This document shows, piece after piece, positions 45,237 through 57,680 of a stretch of 64,000 bases of DNA. Under the pieces are notes generated by a model, which saw only the letters and a list, made by a program, of their open reading frames with translations, did not search any database and was not told where the DNA came from. The stretch's first letter is position 1. Each line of letters begins with the position of its first letter. The translations under genes were made by a program, and so were the position numbers. Origin of the DNA: Lepidodermella squamata (lineage: Eukaryota > Gastrotricha); assembly GCA_047495785.1 (NCBI GenBank), contig JBLDXI010000024.1, positions 4,960,001-5,024,000 of the forward strand, given 5' to 3'.

Positions 45237-46702
45237 GGGGGCATAGCTCAGTGGTAGAGCGTCTCATTCGCATTGTGAAGGTCTCGGGTTCAATCCCCGA
45301 TGCCTCCAGTTGGCACTTTTTTCGCGTAAATGTTGAGAAGTAACAGCCATAATACTGATGATATGAATCGGAAATAAGTCTAAGCATGCGAAAAAAGAGT
45401 GTCAGAAGTGGGGTTCGAACCCACGCCCTCTTTCGAGGACCAGATCTTGAGTCTGGCGCCTTAGACCGCTCGGCCATCCTGACCGTCTGACTGAATATTC
45501 AATTTGATTCAGATGAACCAGCGCGGGTTCAGCTTCGAGCATGCAATAAACCTCAAATCTTGTATAGGCTATACTTCATGTGACAGGCGCTGTGGCGAAA
45601 TGGCTATCGCGTCGGACTTCGGATCCGAAGATTGTGGGTTCGAGTCCCATCAGCGTCGTCCGCTTTTGTACTTTTGTTAGTTTCAGTAGGCTTCTGAAGC
45701 CATTTAAACAAATGTTTCGACAACTGCTTGCGTAAATTTAATCTGCCTGCAATCTACCACGCATTTCAAGGGCCTTCCTAGCTCAGTCGGTAGAGCATGT
45801 GACTTTTAATCACAGGGTCGGGGGTTCGAGTCCCCCGGAGGGCGCAAGCTTTTTCCTCAGTTGCTCGGTTTAGCTGCATTCGGCTGATTTCACCGCTTCG
45901 TCGAATCACTTGCTTTGGCGTTAACTACGAAGGGGGATTAGCTCAAATGGTAGAGCGCTCGCTTAGCATGCGAGAGGTAACGGGATCGACGCCCGTATCC
46001 TCCACAATTTTTTCTGCCTGTAGAAACGGTTTGTTCGCCGAAATGAGACGTCGTCCCTGAAATTCTAGCTGTCACCTTCGGCTCAGTAGCTTAGTGGTAG
46101 AGCGTCTGCCTAGTAAGCAGAAGATCGAGGGTTCGATCCCCCCCCCTGAGCCTGGTATTGGGTGAATTTTTTGAAAATAAAGCCACAAAACTTTGCCAGT
46201 CAGTTTTTATGTTGCAGGCGTGGAAATGATAAAAATGTTGCCTGACCGGGAATCGAACCCGGGCCGCCGCGGTGAAAGCGCGGAATCCTAACCACTAGAC
46301 CATCAGGGAGATGATGACAACGAGACCACTGGACGTGGTGTTCATCTGTCATTCAGCGCTTTTCGCAGGTTGTCAAAGGTAAAAATGCGGCGGGCCCGTT
46401 CGGGAATTGAACCCGAGACCTCTCGCACCCGAAGCGAGAATCATACCCCTAGACCAACGGGCCGGTGCTACGCTGCCGCTAGGAAGGCTCTACCTAAGCG
46501 TTCGTAATGACACTTGGGGTTACCAAAAACGTGGGGCACGCCGAGACCCGGGATCGAACCAGGGACCTTTAGATCTTCAGTCTAACGCTCTCCCAACTGA
46601 GCTATCTCGGCTGTTATGTACAGCAGTGGTAAAGTTGATGCTTCGCTAGCTCATTGCAGGCTGTTATAGTTTGATCTAAAAATTGCGCTCCTGGGTGGGC
46701 TC

Positions 46703-46742
<40 letters not shown>

Positions 46743-48624
46743 AATTGCGCCACAGAAGCTCACGGCAGGCAGAACTAGCAGGAGGCTAAGGCCTAACAAC
46801 GATTGGCCAAGGTCTGCGAACTTGGGTCCAGTTCGATGTGCAGTCATTAGAGTAGCGGACGCGATTTTATCCTTTACGGCTTTTGCAGCCGACAAGCTTT
46901 TGTGATACACCAGCTTAACATTACCTCACCCCTCACGCGACCCGCGATAGCTCAGCTGGTAGAGCGGAGGACTGTAGATGCAACGCAGCTATCCTTAGGT
47001 CGGTGGTTCAAGTCCGCCTCGCGGGATCGATGACTTTTTTACAGCTGATGAGCCCGCAGAATCGGTTATTTTCGAGCCTCGAAGAAGCTTTGCCATCTTG
47101 CATCAGGCCCGTTGGTCTAGGGGTATGATTCTCGCTTTGGGTGCGAGAGGTCTCGGGTTCAAATCCCGGACGGGCCCAAGCTTTTTGATATAATAGCCGA
47201 AGCGGCGGCATTACAAAAGGTGCATGCAATAAATAGCCTTCAGCAAGTAATGCTATCATAGCGGCATCGGTGGTTCAGTGGTAGAATTCTCGCCTGCCAC
47301 GCGGGAGGCCCGGGTTCGATTCCCGGCCGATGCAAGCGACCCTGTTTTTGCATGAAAGCTTTGAGCAGCACCCGGCGAACAATGAAGCGCGGAAATTCAA
47401 AAGCAATGCCAACAGACTCCATGTCACCAAAATCCTTGGTAGTATAGTGGTTAGTATCCCCGCCTGTCACGCGGGAGACCAGGGTTCGATTCCCTGCCAA
47501 GGAGTCAGCTTTTTACATGCGGATTTGTGGATTTCAAGCAAATTTATTCAGTAATAACGTGCAAAAATGTTGATTGCCGCCCGATGTGGGGCTCGAACCC
47601 ACGACCCTGGGATTAAGAGTCCCATGCTCTACCGACTGAGCTAACCGGGCTTAGCCGACATAGCTGATGACTAGGGCAGGTTCAAAGACCCAAATCAGGC
47701 ATGCGACACGAGTCAGAGACAGAGAGTGTGTAAAAACATTCGAGGCTGCCAGGAGTCGAACCTGGAATCTTCTGATCCGTAGTCAGACGCGTTGTCCATT
47801 GCGCCACAACCCCATCGTGTTGATTTAGCATCATATCGTTGATGATACGTACAGCGTTGTAGCACAGGAAAAAGCATAAAATGTATGTCAGAAGTGGGAT
47901 TCGAACCCACGCCAGTAGAAACTGACTGCGACCTGAACGCAGCGCCTTGGACCGCTCGGCCATCCTGACGGGATGGTGGTATAGATTGATATCCCGCAGA
48001 CGGCATTTCGCAAAGCCAGTAGAGCGTCGCCACAAAGTACTTAGTTTAATTACCTGTTGCCAATATAAAACTTAAACTAGCCAGCAATGTCGATCAGGGT
48101 GTATCGTTGTTGAAACTGCTGAATGAGCACTCAAGTCGCTATGCCCGAGTGGTTAAGGGGTCTGACTAGAAATCAGATGCGGTCTCCGCGCGTAGGTTCA
48201 AATCCTACTGGCGACGACAGTTATTTTTGCAATATAACGACTGAAAGTCAGTTCTGCAATTAGTCTCCATAATATACAGTCCTCGCATTCATCAGGCGTC
48301 AGTGGTGTAACGGTCAGCATGGTTGCCTTCCAAGCAGCCGATCCGGGTTCGACTCCCGGCTGACGCACACGTTTTTAGCTCACACGTTTGAGAGCAGCAA
48401 ACGCATTGCTAGTGACGAGATGAAAGCTTTCCTTTCCAAAAGCAGCGTTCGAGAGGTCCCATGGTGTAGCGGTTAGCACTCTGGACTCTGAATCCAGCGA
48501 CTCGAGTTCGATTCTCGATGGGACCTTGATCAGTTTTTTCAAACAAACATAGCTGGAACTCAACAGCTGGAAACTTGGGATCATAATATTTGTTACCATT
48601 CAAACCTTTTCTTTCACTAGCCTA
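45237..48624. repeat. Array unit 12 (20 tRNA genes, 3388 bp)
   Basis: Genes: Ala-CGC 45237-45308, Leu-CAA 45400-45483(-), Arg-TCG 45586-45658, Lys-TTT 45772-45844, Ala-AGC 45932-46004, Thr-AGT 46080-46153, Glu-TTC 46238-46309(-), Pro-CGG 46392-46463(-), Phe-GAA 46539-46611(-), Asn-GTT 46686-46759(-), Tyr-GTA 46941-47026, Pro-TGG 47106-47177, Gly-GCC 47264-47334, Asp-GTC 47433-47504, Lys-CTT 47578-47650(-), Arg-ACG 47741-47813(-), Leu-CAG 47886-47969(-), Ser-AGA 48135-48216, Gly-TCC 48296-48367, Gln-CTG 48455-48526. Last unit with nine C in Thr and with the Glu C71 variant. Confidence 0.96.
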
Positions 48625-50088
48625 GGGGGCATAGCTCAGTGGTAGAGCGTCTCATTCGCATTGTGAAGGTCTCGGGTTCAATCCCCGATGCCTCCAGTTG
48701 GCACTTTTTTCGCGTAAATGTTGAGAAGTAACAGCCATAATACTGATGATATGAATCGGAAATAAGTCTAAGCATGCGAAAAAAGAGTGTCAGAAGTGGG
48801 GTTCGAACCCACGCCCTCTTTCGAGGACCAGATCTTGAGTCTGGCGCCTTAGACCGCTCGGCCATCCTGACCGTCTGACTGAATATTCAATTTGATTCAG
48901 ATGAACCAGCGCGGGTTCAGCTTCGAGCATGCAATAAACCTCAAATCTTGTATAGGCTATACTTCATGTGACAGGCGCTGTGGCGAAATGGCTATCGCGT
49001 CGGACTTCGGATCCGAAGATTGTGGGTTCGAGTCCCATCAGCGTCGTCCGCTTTTGTACTTTTGTTAGTTTCAGTAGGCTTCTGAAGCCATTTAAACAAA
49101 TGTTTCGACAACTGCTTGCGTAAATTTAATCTGCCTGCAATCTACCACGCATTTCAAGGGCCTTCCTAGCTCAGTCGGTAGAGCATGTGACTTTTAATCA
49201 CAGGGTCGGGGGTTCGAGTCCCCCGGAGGGCGCAAGCTTTTTCCTCAGTTGCTCGGTTTAGCTGCATTCGGCTGATTTCACCGCTTCGTCGAATCACTTT
49301 CTTTGGCGTTAACTACGAAGGGGGATTAGCTCAAATGGTAGAGCGCTCGCTTAGCATGCGAGAGGTAACGGGATCGACGCCCGTATCCTCCACAATTTTT
49401 TCTGCCTGTAGAAACGGTTTGTTCGCCGAAATGAGACGTCGTCCCTGAAATTCTAGCTGTCACCTTCGGCTCAGTAGCTTAGTGGTAGAGCGTCTGCCTA
49501 GTAAGCAGAAGATCGAGGGTTCGATCCCCCCCTGAGCCTGGTATTGGGTGAATTTTTTGAAAATAAAGCCACAAAACTTTGCCAGTCAGTTTTTATGTTG
49601 CAGGCGTGGAAATGATAAAAATGTTCCCTGACCGGGAATCGAACCCGGGCCGCCGCGGTGAAAGCGCGGAATCCTAACCACTAGACCATCAGGGAGATGA
49701 TGACAACGAGACCACTGGACGTGGTGTTCATCTGTCATTCAGCGCTTTTCGCAGGTTGTCAAAGGTAAAAATGCGGCGGGCCCGTTCGGGAATTGAACCC
49801 GAGACCTCTCGCACCCGAAGCGAGAATCATACCCCTAGACCAACGGGCCGGTGCTACGCTGCCGCTAGGAAGGCTCTACCTAAGCGTTCGTAATGACACT
49901 TGGGGTTACCAAAAACGTGGGGCACGCCGAGACCCGGGATCGAACCAGGGACCTTTAGATCTTCAGTCTAACGCTCTCCCAACTGAGCTATCTCGGCTGT
50001 TATGTACAGCAGTGGTAAAGTTGATGCTTCGCTAGCTCATTGCAGGCTGTTATAGTTTGATCTAAAAATTGCGCTCCTGGGTGGGCTC

Positions 50089-50128
<40 letters not shown>

Positions 50129-52010
50129 AATTGCGCCACAGAAGCTCACGGCAGGCAGAACTAGCAGGAGGCTAAGGCCTAACAACGATTGGCCAAGGTC
50201 TGCGAACTTGGGTCCAGTTCGATGTGCAGTCATTAGAGTAGCGGACGCGATTTTATCCTTTACGGCTTTTGCAGCCGACAAGCTTTTGTGATACACCAGC
50301 TTAACATTACCTCACCCCTCACGCGACCCGCGATAGCTCAGCTGGTAGAGCGGAGGACTGTAGATGCAACGCAGCTATCCTTAGGTCGGTGGTTCAAGTC
50401 CGCCTCGCGGGATCGATGACTTTTTTACAGCTGATGAGCCCGCAGAATCGGTTATTTTCGAGCCTCGAAGAAGCTTTGCCATCTTGCATCAGGCCCGTTG
50501 GTCTAGGGGTATGATTCTCGCTTTGGGTGCGAGAGGTCTCGGGTTCAAATCCCGGACGGGCCCAAGCTTTTTGATATAATAGCCGAAGCGGCGGCATTAC
50601 AAAAGGTGCATGCAATAAATAGCCTTCAGCAAGTAATGCTATCATAGCGGCATCGGTGGTTCAGTGGTAGAATTCTCGCCTGCCACGCGGGAGGCCCGGG
50701 TTCGATTCCCGGCCGATGCAAGCGACCCTGTTTTTGCATGAAAGCTTTGAGCAGCACCCGGCGAACAATGAAGCGCGGAAATTCAAAAGCAATGCCAACA
50801 GACTCCATGTCACCAAAATCCTTGGTAGTATAGTGGTTAGTATCCCCGCCTGTCACGCGGGAGACCAGGGTTCGATTCCCTGCCAAGGAGTCAGCTTTTT
50901 ACATGCGGATTTGTGGATTTCAAGCAAATTTATTCAGTAATAACGTGCAAAAATGTTGATTGCCGCCCGATGTGGGGCTCGAACCCACGACCCTGGGATT
51001 AAGAGTCCCATGCTCTACCGACTGAGCTAACCGGGCTTAGCCGACATAGCTGATGACTAGGGCAGGTTCAAAGACCCAAATCAGGCATGCGACACGAGTC
51101 AGAGACAGAGAGTGTGTAAAAACATTCGAGGCTGCCAGGAGTCGAACCTGGAATCTTCTGATCCGTAGTCAGACGCGTTGTCCATTGCGCCACAACCCCA
51201 TCGTGTTGATTTAGCATCATATCGTTGATGATACGTACAGCGTTGTAGCACAGGAAAAAGCATAAAATGTATGTCAGAAGTGGGATTCGAACCCACGCCA
51301 GTAGAAACTGACTGCGACCTGAACGCAGCGCCTTGGACCGCTCGGCCATCCTGACGGGATGGTGGTATAGATTGATATCCCGCAGACGGCATTTCGCAAA
51401 GCCAGTAGAGCGTCGCCACAAAGTACTTAGTTTAATTACCTGTTGCCAATATAAAACTTAAACTAGCCAGCAATGTCGATCAGGGTGTATCGTTGTTGAA
51501 ACTGCTGAATGAGCACTCAAGTCGCTATGCCCGAGTGGTTAAGGGGTCTGACTAGAAATCAGATGCGGTCTCCGCGCGTAGGTTCAAATCCTACTGGCGA
51601 CGACAGTTATTTTTGCAATATAACGACTGAAAGTCAGTTCTGCAATTAGTCTCCATAATATACAGTCCTCGCATTCATCAGGCGTCAGTGGTGTAACGGT
51701 CAGCATGGTTGCCTTCCAAGCAGCCGATCCGGGTTCGACTCCCGGCTGACGCACACGTTTTTAGCTCACACGTTTGAGAGCAGCAAACGCATTGCTAGTG
51801 ACGAGATGAAAGCTTTCCTTTCCAAAAGCAGCGTTCGAGAGGTCCCATGGTGTAGCGGTTAGCACTCTGGACTCTGAATCCAGCGACTCGAGTTCGATTC
51901 TCGATGGGACCTTGATCAGTTTTTTCAAACAAACATAGCTGGAACTCAACAGCTGGAAACTTGGGATCATAATATTTGTTACCATTCAAACCTTTTCTTT
52001 CACTAGCCTA
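48625..52010. repeat. Array unit 13 (20 tRNA genes, 3386 bp)
   Basis: Genes: Ala-CGC 48625-48696, Leu-CAA 48788-48871(-), Arg-TCG 48974-49046, Lys-TTT 49160-49232, Ala-AGC 49320-49392, Thr-AGT 49468-49539, Glu-TTC 49624-49695(-), Pro-CGG 49778-49849(-), Phe-GAA 49925-49997(-), Asn-GTT 50072-50145(-), Tyr-GTA 50327-50412, Pro-TGG 50492-50563, Gly-GCC 50650-50720, Asp-GTC 50819-50890, Lys-CTT 50964-51036(-), Arg-ACG 51127-51199(-), Leu-CAG 51272-51355(-), Ser-AGA 51521-51602, Gly-TCC 51682-51753, Gln-CTG 51841-51912. Seven-C Thr and fully paired Glu return here. Confidence 0.96.
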
Positions 52011-53474
52011 GGGGGCATAGCTCAGTGGTAGAGCGTCTCATTCGCATTGTGAAGGTCTCGGGTTCAATCCCCGATGCCTCCAGTTGGCACTTTTTTCGCG
52101 TAAATGTTGAGAAGTAACAGCCATAATACTGATGATATGAATCGGAAATAAGTCTAAGCATGCGAAAAAAGAGTGTCAGAAGTGGGGTTCGAACCCACGC
52201 CCTCTTTCGAGGACCAGATCTTGAGTCTGGCGCCTTAGACCGCTCGGCCATCCTGACCGTCTGACTGAATATTCAATTTGATTCAGATGAACCAGCGCGG
52301 GTTCAGCTTCGAGCATGCAATAAACCTCAAATCTTGTATAGGCTATACTTCATGTGACAGGCGCTGTGGCGAAATGGCTATCGCGTCGGACTTCGGATCC
52401 GAAGATTGTGGGTTCGAGTCCCATCAGCGTCGTCCGCTTTTGTACTTTTGTTAGTTTCAGTAGGCTTCTGAAGCCATTTAAACAAATGTTTCGACAACTG
52501 CTTGCGTAAATTTAATCTGCCTGCAATCTACCACGCATTTCAAGGGCCTTCCTAGCTCAGTCGGTAGAGCATGTGACTTTTAATCACAGGGTCGGGGGTT
52601 CGAGTCCCCCGGAGGGCGCAAGCTTTTTCCTCAGTTGCTCGGTTTAGCTGCATTCGGCTGATTTCACCGCTTCGTCGAATCACTTTCTTTGGCGTTAACT
52701 ACGAAGGGGGATTAGCTCAAATGGTAGAGCGCTCGCTTAGCATGCGAGAGGTAACGGGATCGACGCCCGTATCCTCCACAATTTTTTCTGCCTGTAGAAA
52801 CGGTTTGTTCGCCGAAATGAGACGTCGTCCCTGAAATTCTAGCTGTCACCTTCGGCTCAGTAGCTTAGTGGTAGAGCGTCTGCCTAGTAAGCAGAAGATC
52901 GAGGGTTCGATCCCCCCCTGAGCCTGGTATTGGGTGAATTTTTTGAAAATAAAGCCACAAAACTTTGCCAGTCAGTTTTTATGTTGCAGGCGTGGAAATG
53001 ATAAAAATGTTCCCTGACCGGGAATCGAACCCGGGCCGCCGCGGTGAAAGCGCGGAATCCTAACCACTAGACCATCAGGGAGATGATGACAACGAGACCA
53101 CTGGACGTGGTGTTCATCTGTCATTCAGCGCTTTTCGCAGGTTGTCAAAGGTAAAAATGCGGCGGGCCCGTTCGGGAATTGAACCCGAGACCTCTCGCAC
53201 CCGAAGCGAGAATCATACCCCTAGACCAACGGGCCGGTGCTACGCTGCCGCTAGGAAGGCTCTACCTAAGCGTTCGTAATGACACTTGGGGTTACCAAAA
53301 ACGTGGGGCACGCCGAGACCCGGGATCGAACCAGGGACCTTTAGATCTTCAGTCTAACGCTCTCCCAACTGAGCTATCTCGGCTGTTATGTACAGCAGTG
53401 GTAAAGTTGATGCTTCGCTAGCTCATTGCAGGCTGTTATAGTTTGATCTAAAAATTGCGCTCCTGGGTGGGCTC

Positions 53475-53514
<40 letters not shown>

Positions 53515-55396
53515 AATTGCGCCACAGAAGCTCACGGCAGGCAGAACTAGCAGGAGGCTAAGGCCTAACAACGATTGGCCAAGGTCTGCGAACTTGGGTC
53601 CAGTTCGATGTGCAGTCATTAGAGTAGCGGACGCGATTTTATCCTTTACGGCTTTTGCAGCCGACAAGCTTTTGTGATACACCAGCTTAACATTACCTCA
53701 CCCCTCACGCGACCCGCGATAGCTCAGCTGGTAGAGCGGAGGACTGTAGATGCAACGCAGCTATCCTTAGGTCGGTGGTTCAAGTCCGCCTCGCGGGATC
53801 GATGACTTTTTTACAGCTGATGAGCCCGCAGAATCGGTTATTTTCGAGCCTCGAAGAAGCTTTGCCATCTTGCATCAGGCCCGTTGGTCTAGGGGTATGA
53901 TTCTCGCTTTGGGTGCGAGAGGTCTCGGGTTCAAATCCCGGACGGGCCCAAGCTTTTTGATATAATAGCCGAAGCGGCGGCATTACAAAAGGTGCATGCA
54001 ATAAATAGCCTTCAGCAAGTAATGCTATCATAGCGGCATCGGTGGTTCAGTGGTAGAATTCTCGCCTGCCACGCGGGAGGCCCGGGTTCGATTCCCGGCC
54101 GATGCAAGCGACCCTGTTTTTGCATGAAAGCTTTGAGCAGCACCCGGCGAACAATGAAGCGCGGAAATTCAAAAGCAATGCCAACAGACTCCATGTCACC
54201 AAAATCCTTGGTAGTATAGTGGTTAGTATCCCCGCCTGTCACGCGGGAGACCAGGGTTCGATTCCCTGCCAAGGAGTCAGCTTTTTACATGCGGATTTGT
54301 GGATTTCAAGCAAATTTATTCAGTAATAACGTGCAAAAATGTTGATTGCCGCCCGATGTGGGGCTCGAACCCACGACCCTGGGATTAAGAGTCCCATGCT
54401 CTACCGACTGAGCTAACCGGGCTTAGCCGACATAGCTGATGACTAGGGCAGGTTCAAAGACCCAAATCAGGCATGCGACACGAGTCAGAGACAGAGAGTG
54501 TGTAAAAACATTCGAGGCTGCCAGGAGTCGAACCTGGAATCTTCTGATCCGTAGTCAGACGCGTTGTCCATTGCGCCACAACCCCATCGTGTTGATTTAG
54601 CATCATATCGTTGATGATACGTACAGCGTTGTAGCACAGGAAAAAGCATAAAATGTATGTCAGAAGTGGGATTCGAACCCACGCCAGTAGAAACTGACTG
54701 CGACCTGAACGCAGCGCCTTGGACCGCTCGGCCATCCTGACGGGATGGTGGTATAGATTGATATCCCGCAGACGGCATTTCGCAAAGCCAGTAGAGCGTC
54801 GCCACAAAGTACTTAGTTTAATTACCTGTTGCCAATATAAAACTTAAACTAGCCAGCAATGTCGATCAGGGTGTATCGTTGTTGAAACTGCTGAATGAGC
54901 ACTCAAGTCGCTATGCCCGAGTGGTTAAGGGGTCTGACTAGAAATCAGATGCGGTCTCCGCGCGTAGGTTCAAATCCTACTGGCGACGACAGTTATTTTT
55001 GCAATATAACGACTGAAAGTCAGTTCTGCAATTAGTCTCCATAATATACAGTCCTCGCATTCATCAGGCGTCAGTGGTGTAACGGTCAGCATGGTTGCCT
55101 TCCAAGCAGCCGATCCGGGTTCGACTCCCGGCTGACGCACACGTTTTTAGCTCACACGTTTGAGAGCAGCAAACGCATTGCTAGTGACGAGATGAAAGCT
55201 TTCCTTTCCAAAAGCAGCGTTCGAGAGGTCCCATGGTGTAGCGGTTAGCACTCTGGACTCTGAATCCAGCGACTCGAGTTCGATTCTCGATGGGACCTTG
55301 ATCAGTTTTTTCAAACAAACATAGCTGGAACTCAACAGCTGGAAACTTGGGATCATAATATTTGTTACCATTCAAACCTTTTCTTTCACTAGCCTA
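52011..55396. repeat. Array unit 14 (20 tRNA genes, 3386 bp)
   Basis: Genes: Ala-CGC 52011-52082, Leu-CAA 52174-52257(-), Arg-TCG 52360-52432, Lys-TTT 52546-52618, Ala-AGC 52706-52778, Thr-AGT 52854-52925, Glu-TTC 53010-53081(-), Pro-CGG 53164-53235(-), Phe-GAA 53311-53383(-), Asn-GTT 53458-53531(-), Tyr-GTA 53713-53798, Pro-TGG 53878-53949, Gly-GCC 54036-54106, Asp-GTC 54205-54276, Lys-CTT 54350-54422(-), Arg-ACG 54513-54585(-), Leu-CAG 54658-54741(-), Ser-AGA 54907-54988, Gly-TCC 55068-55139, Gln-CTG 55227-55298. Shares all listed variants with unit 13. Confidence 0.96.
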
Positions 55397-56860
55397 GGGG
55401 GCATAGCTCAGTGGTAGAGCGTCTCATTCGCATTGTGAAGGTCTCGGGTTCAATCCCCGATGCCTCCAGTTGGCACTTTTTTCGCGTAAATGTTGAGAAG
55501 TAACAGCCATAATACTGATGATATGAATCGGAAATAAGTCTAAGCATGCGAAAAAAGAGTGTCAGAAGTGGGGTTCGAACCCACGCCCTCTTTCGAGGAC
55601 CAGATCTTGAGTCTGGCGCCTTAGACCGCTCGGCCATCCTGACCGTCTGACTGAATATTCAATTTGATTCAGATGAACCAGCGCGGGTTCAGCTTCGAGC
55701 ATGCAATAAACCTCAAATCTTGTATAGGCTATACTTCATGTGACAGGCGCTGTGGCGAAATGGCTATCGCGTCGGACTTCGGATCCGAAGATTGTGGGTT
55801 CGAGTCCCATCAGCGTCGTCCGCTTTTGTATTATTGTTAGTTTCAGTAGGCTTCTGAAGCCATTTAAACAAATGTTTCGACAACTGCTTGCGTAAATTTA
55901 ATCTGCCTGCAATCTACCACGCATTTCAAGGGCCTTCCTAGCTCAGTCGGTAGAGCATGTGACTTTTAATCACAGGGTCGGGGGTTCGAGTCCCCCGGAG
56001 GGCGCAAGCTTTTTCCTCAGTTGCTCGGTTTAGCTGCATTCGGCTGATTTCACCGCTTCGTCGAATCACTTGCTTTGGCGTTAACTACGAAGGGGGATTA
56101 GCTCAAATGGTAGAGCGCTCGCTTAGCATGCGAGAGGTAACGGGATCGACGCCCGTATCCTCCACAATTTTTTCTGCCTGTAGAAACGGTTTGTTCGCCG
56201 AAATGAGACGTCGTCCCTGAAATTCTAGCTGTCACCTTCGGCTCAGTAGCTTAGTGGTAGAGCGTCTGCCTAGTAAGCAGAAGATCGAGGGTTCGATCCC
56301 CCCCTGAGCCTGGTATTGGGTGAATTTTTTGAAAATAAAGCCACAAAACTTTGCCAGTCAGTTTTTATGTTGCAGGCGTGGAAATGATAAAAATGTTCCC
56401 TGACCGGGAATCGAACCCGGGCCGCCGCGGTGAAAGCGCGGAATCCTAACCACTAGACCATCAGGGAGATGATGACAACGAGACCACTGGACGTGGTGTT
56501 CATCTGTCATTCAGCGCTTTTCGCAGGTTGTCAAAGGTAAAAATGCGGCGGGCCCGTTCGGGAATTGAACCCGAGACCTCTCGCACCCGAAGCGAGAATC
56601 ATACCCCTAGACCAACGGGCCGGTGCTACGCTGCCGCTAGGAAGGCTCTACCTAAGCGTTCGTAATGACACTTGGGGTTACCAAAAACGTGGGGCACGCC
56701 GAGACCCGGGATCGAACCAGGGACCTTTAGATCTTCAGTCTAACGCTCTCCCAACTGAGCTATCTCGGCTGTTATGTACAGCAGTGGTAAAGTTGATGCT
56801 TCGCTAGCTCATTGCAGGCTGTTATAGTTTGATCTAAAAATTGCGCTCCTGGGTGGGCTC

Positions 56861-56900
<40 letters not shown>

Positions 56901-57680
56901 AATTGCGCCACAGAAGCTCACGGCAGGCAGAACTAGCAGGAGGCTAAGGCCTAACAACGATTGGCCAAGGTCTGCGAACTTGGGTCCAGTTCGATGTGCA
57001 GTCATTAGAGTAGCGGACGCGATTTTATCCTTTACGGCTTTTGCAGCCGACAAGCTTTTGTGATACACCAGCTTAACATTACCTCACCCCTCACGCGACC
57101 CGCGATAGCTCAGCTGGTAGAGCGGAGGACTGTAGATGCAACGCAGCTATCCTTAGGTCGGTGGTTCAAGTCCGCCTCGCGGGATCGATGACTTTTTTAC
57201 AGCTGATGAGCCCGCAGAATCGGTTATTTTCGAGCCTCGAAGAAGCTTTGCCATCTTGCATCAGGCCCGTTGGTCTAGGGGTATGATTCTCGCTTTGGGT
57301 GCGAGAGGTCTCGGGTTCAAATCCCGGACGGGCCCAAGCTTTTTGATATAATAGCCGAAGCGGCGGCATTACAAAAGGTGCATGCAATAAATAGCCTTCA
57401 GCAAGTAATGCTATCATAGCGGCATCGGTGGTTCAGTGGTAGAATTCTCGCCTGCCACGCGGGAGGCCCGGGTTCGATTCCCGGCCGATGCAAGCGACCC
57501 TGTTTTTGCATGAAAGCTTTGAGCAGCACCCGGCGAACAATGAAGCGCGGAAATTCAAAAGCAATGCCAACAGACTCCATGTCACCAAAATCCTTGGTAG
57601 TATAGTGGTTAGTATCCCCGCCTGTCACGCGGGAGACCAGGGTTCGATTCCCTGCCAAGGAGTCAGCTTTTTACATGCGG
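55397..57680. repeat. Array unit 15, truncated last unit (14 tRNA genes)
   Basis: Genes: Ala-CGC 55397-55468, Leu-CAA 55560-55643(-), Arg-TCG 55746-55818, Lys-TTT 55932-56004, Ala-AGC 56092-56164, Thr-AGT 56240-56311, Glu-TTC 56396-56467(-), Pro-CGG 56550-56621(-), Phe-GAA 56697-56769(-), Asn-GTT 56844-56917(-), Tyr-GTA 57099-57184, Pro-TGG 57264-57335, Gly-GCC 57422-57492, Asp-GTC 57591-57662. The Asp terminator is kept; identity to the unit stops at 57680. Confidence 0.95.

Larger units (their letters stand above)
1..57680. repeat. Tandem array of 20-tRNA-gene units (right end of array)
   Basis: Fifteen full-scale copies (the last one truncated) plus one 843-bp short copy of a 3375-3388 bp unit lie head to tail. 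Units are counted here from each Ala-CGC gene. Spacers between tRNA genes are about 70-180 bp and each gene is followed by T4-T6, a pol III terminator; intragenic A and B boxes serve as promoters. Convergent pairs are Ala-CGC/Leu-CAA, Thr/Glu and Asp/Lys-CTT; divergent pairs are Leu-CAA/Arg-TCG, Asn/Tyr and Leu-CAG/Ser. Unit-to-unit differences are few and mostly in spacers: a 9-bp indel between Arg-ACG and Leu-CAG, a TA indel between Ser and Gly-TCC, T5/T6 after Ala-CGC, and scattered substitutions. Inside the tRNA genes I saw variation only in Glu and Thr. The array begins left of the window and ends at 57680; weak similarity to the unit continues to about 57695. Confidence 0.97.

Noticed and set aside
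1-57680. A CRISPR array or bacterial tRNA operon
   Set aside because: The repeats are 3.4-kb units without spacer acquisition pattern; the tRNA intron, T-run terminators, spliceosomal introns and lack of encoded CCA show a eukaryotic nuclear locus.
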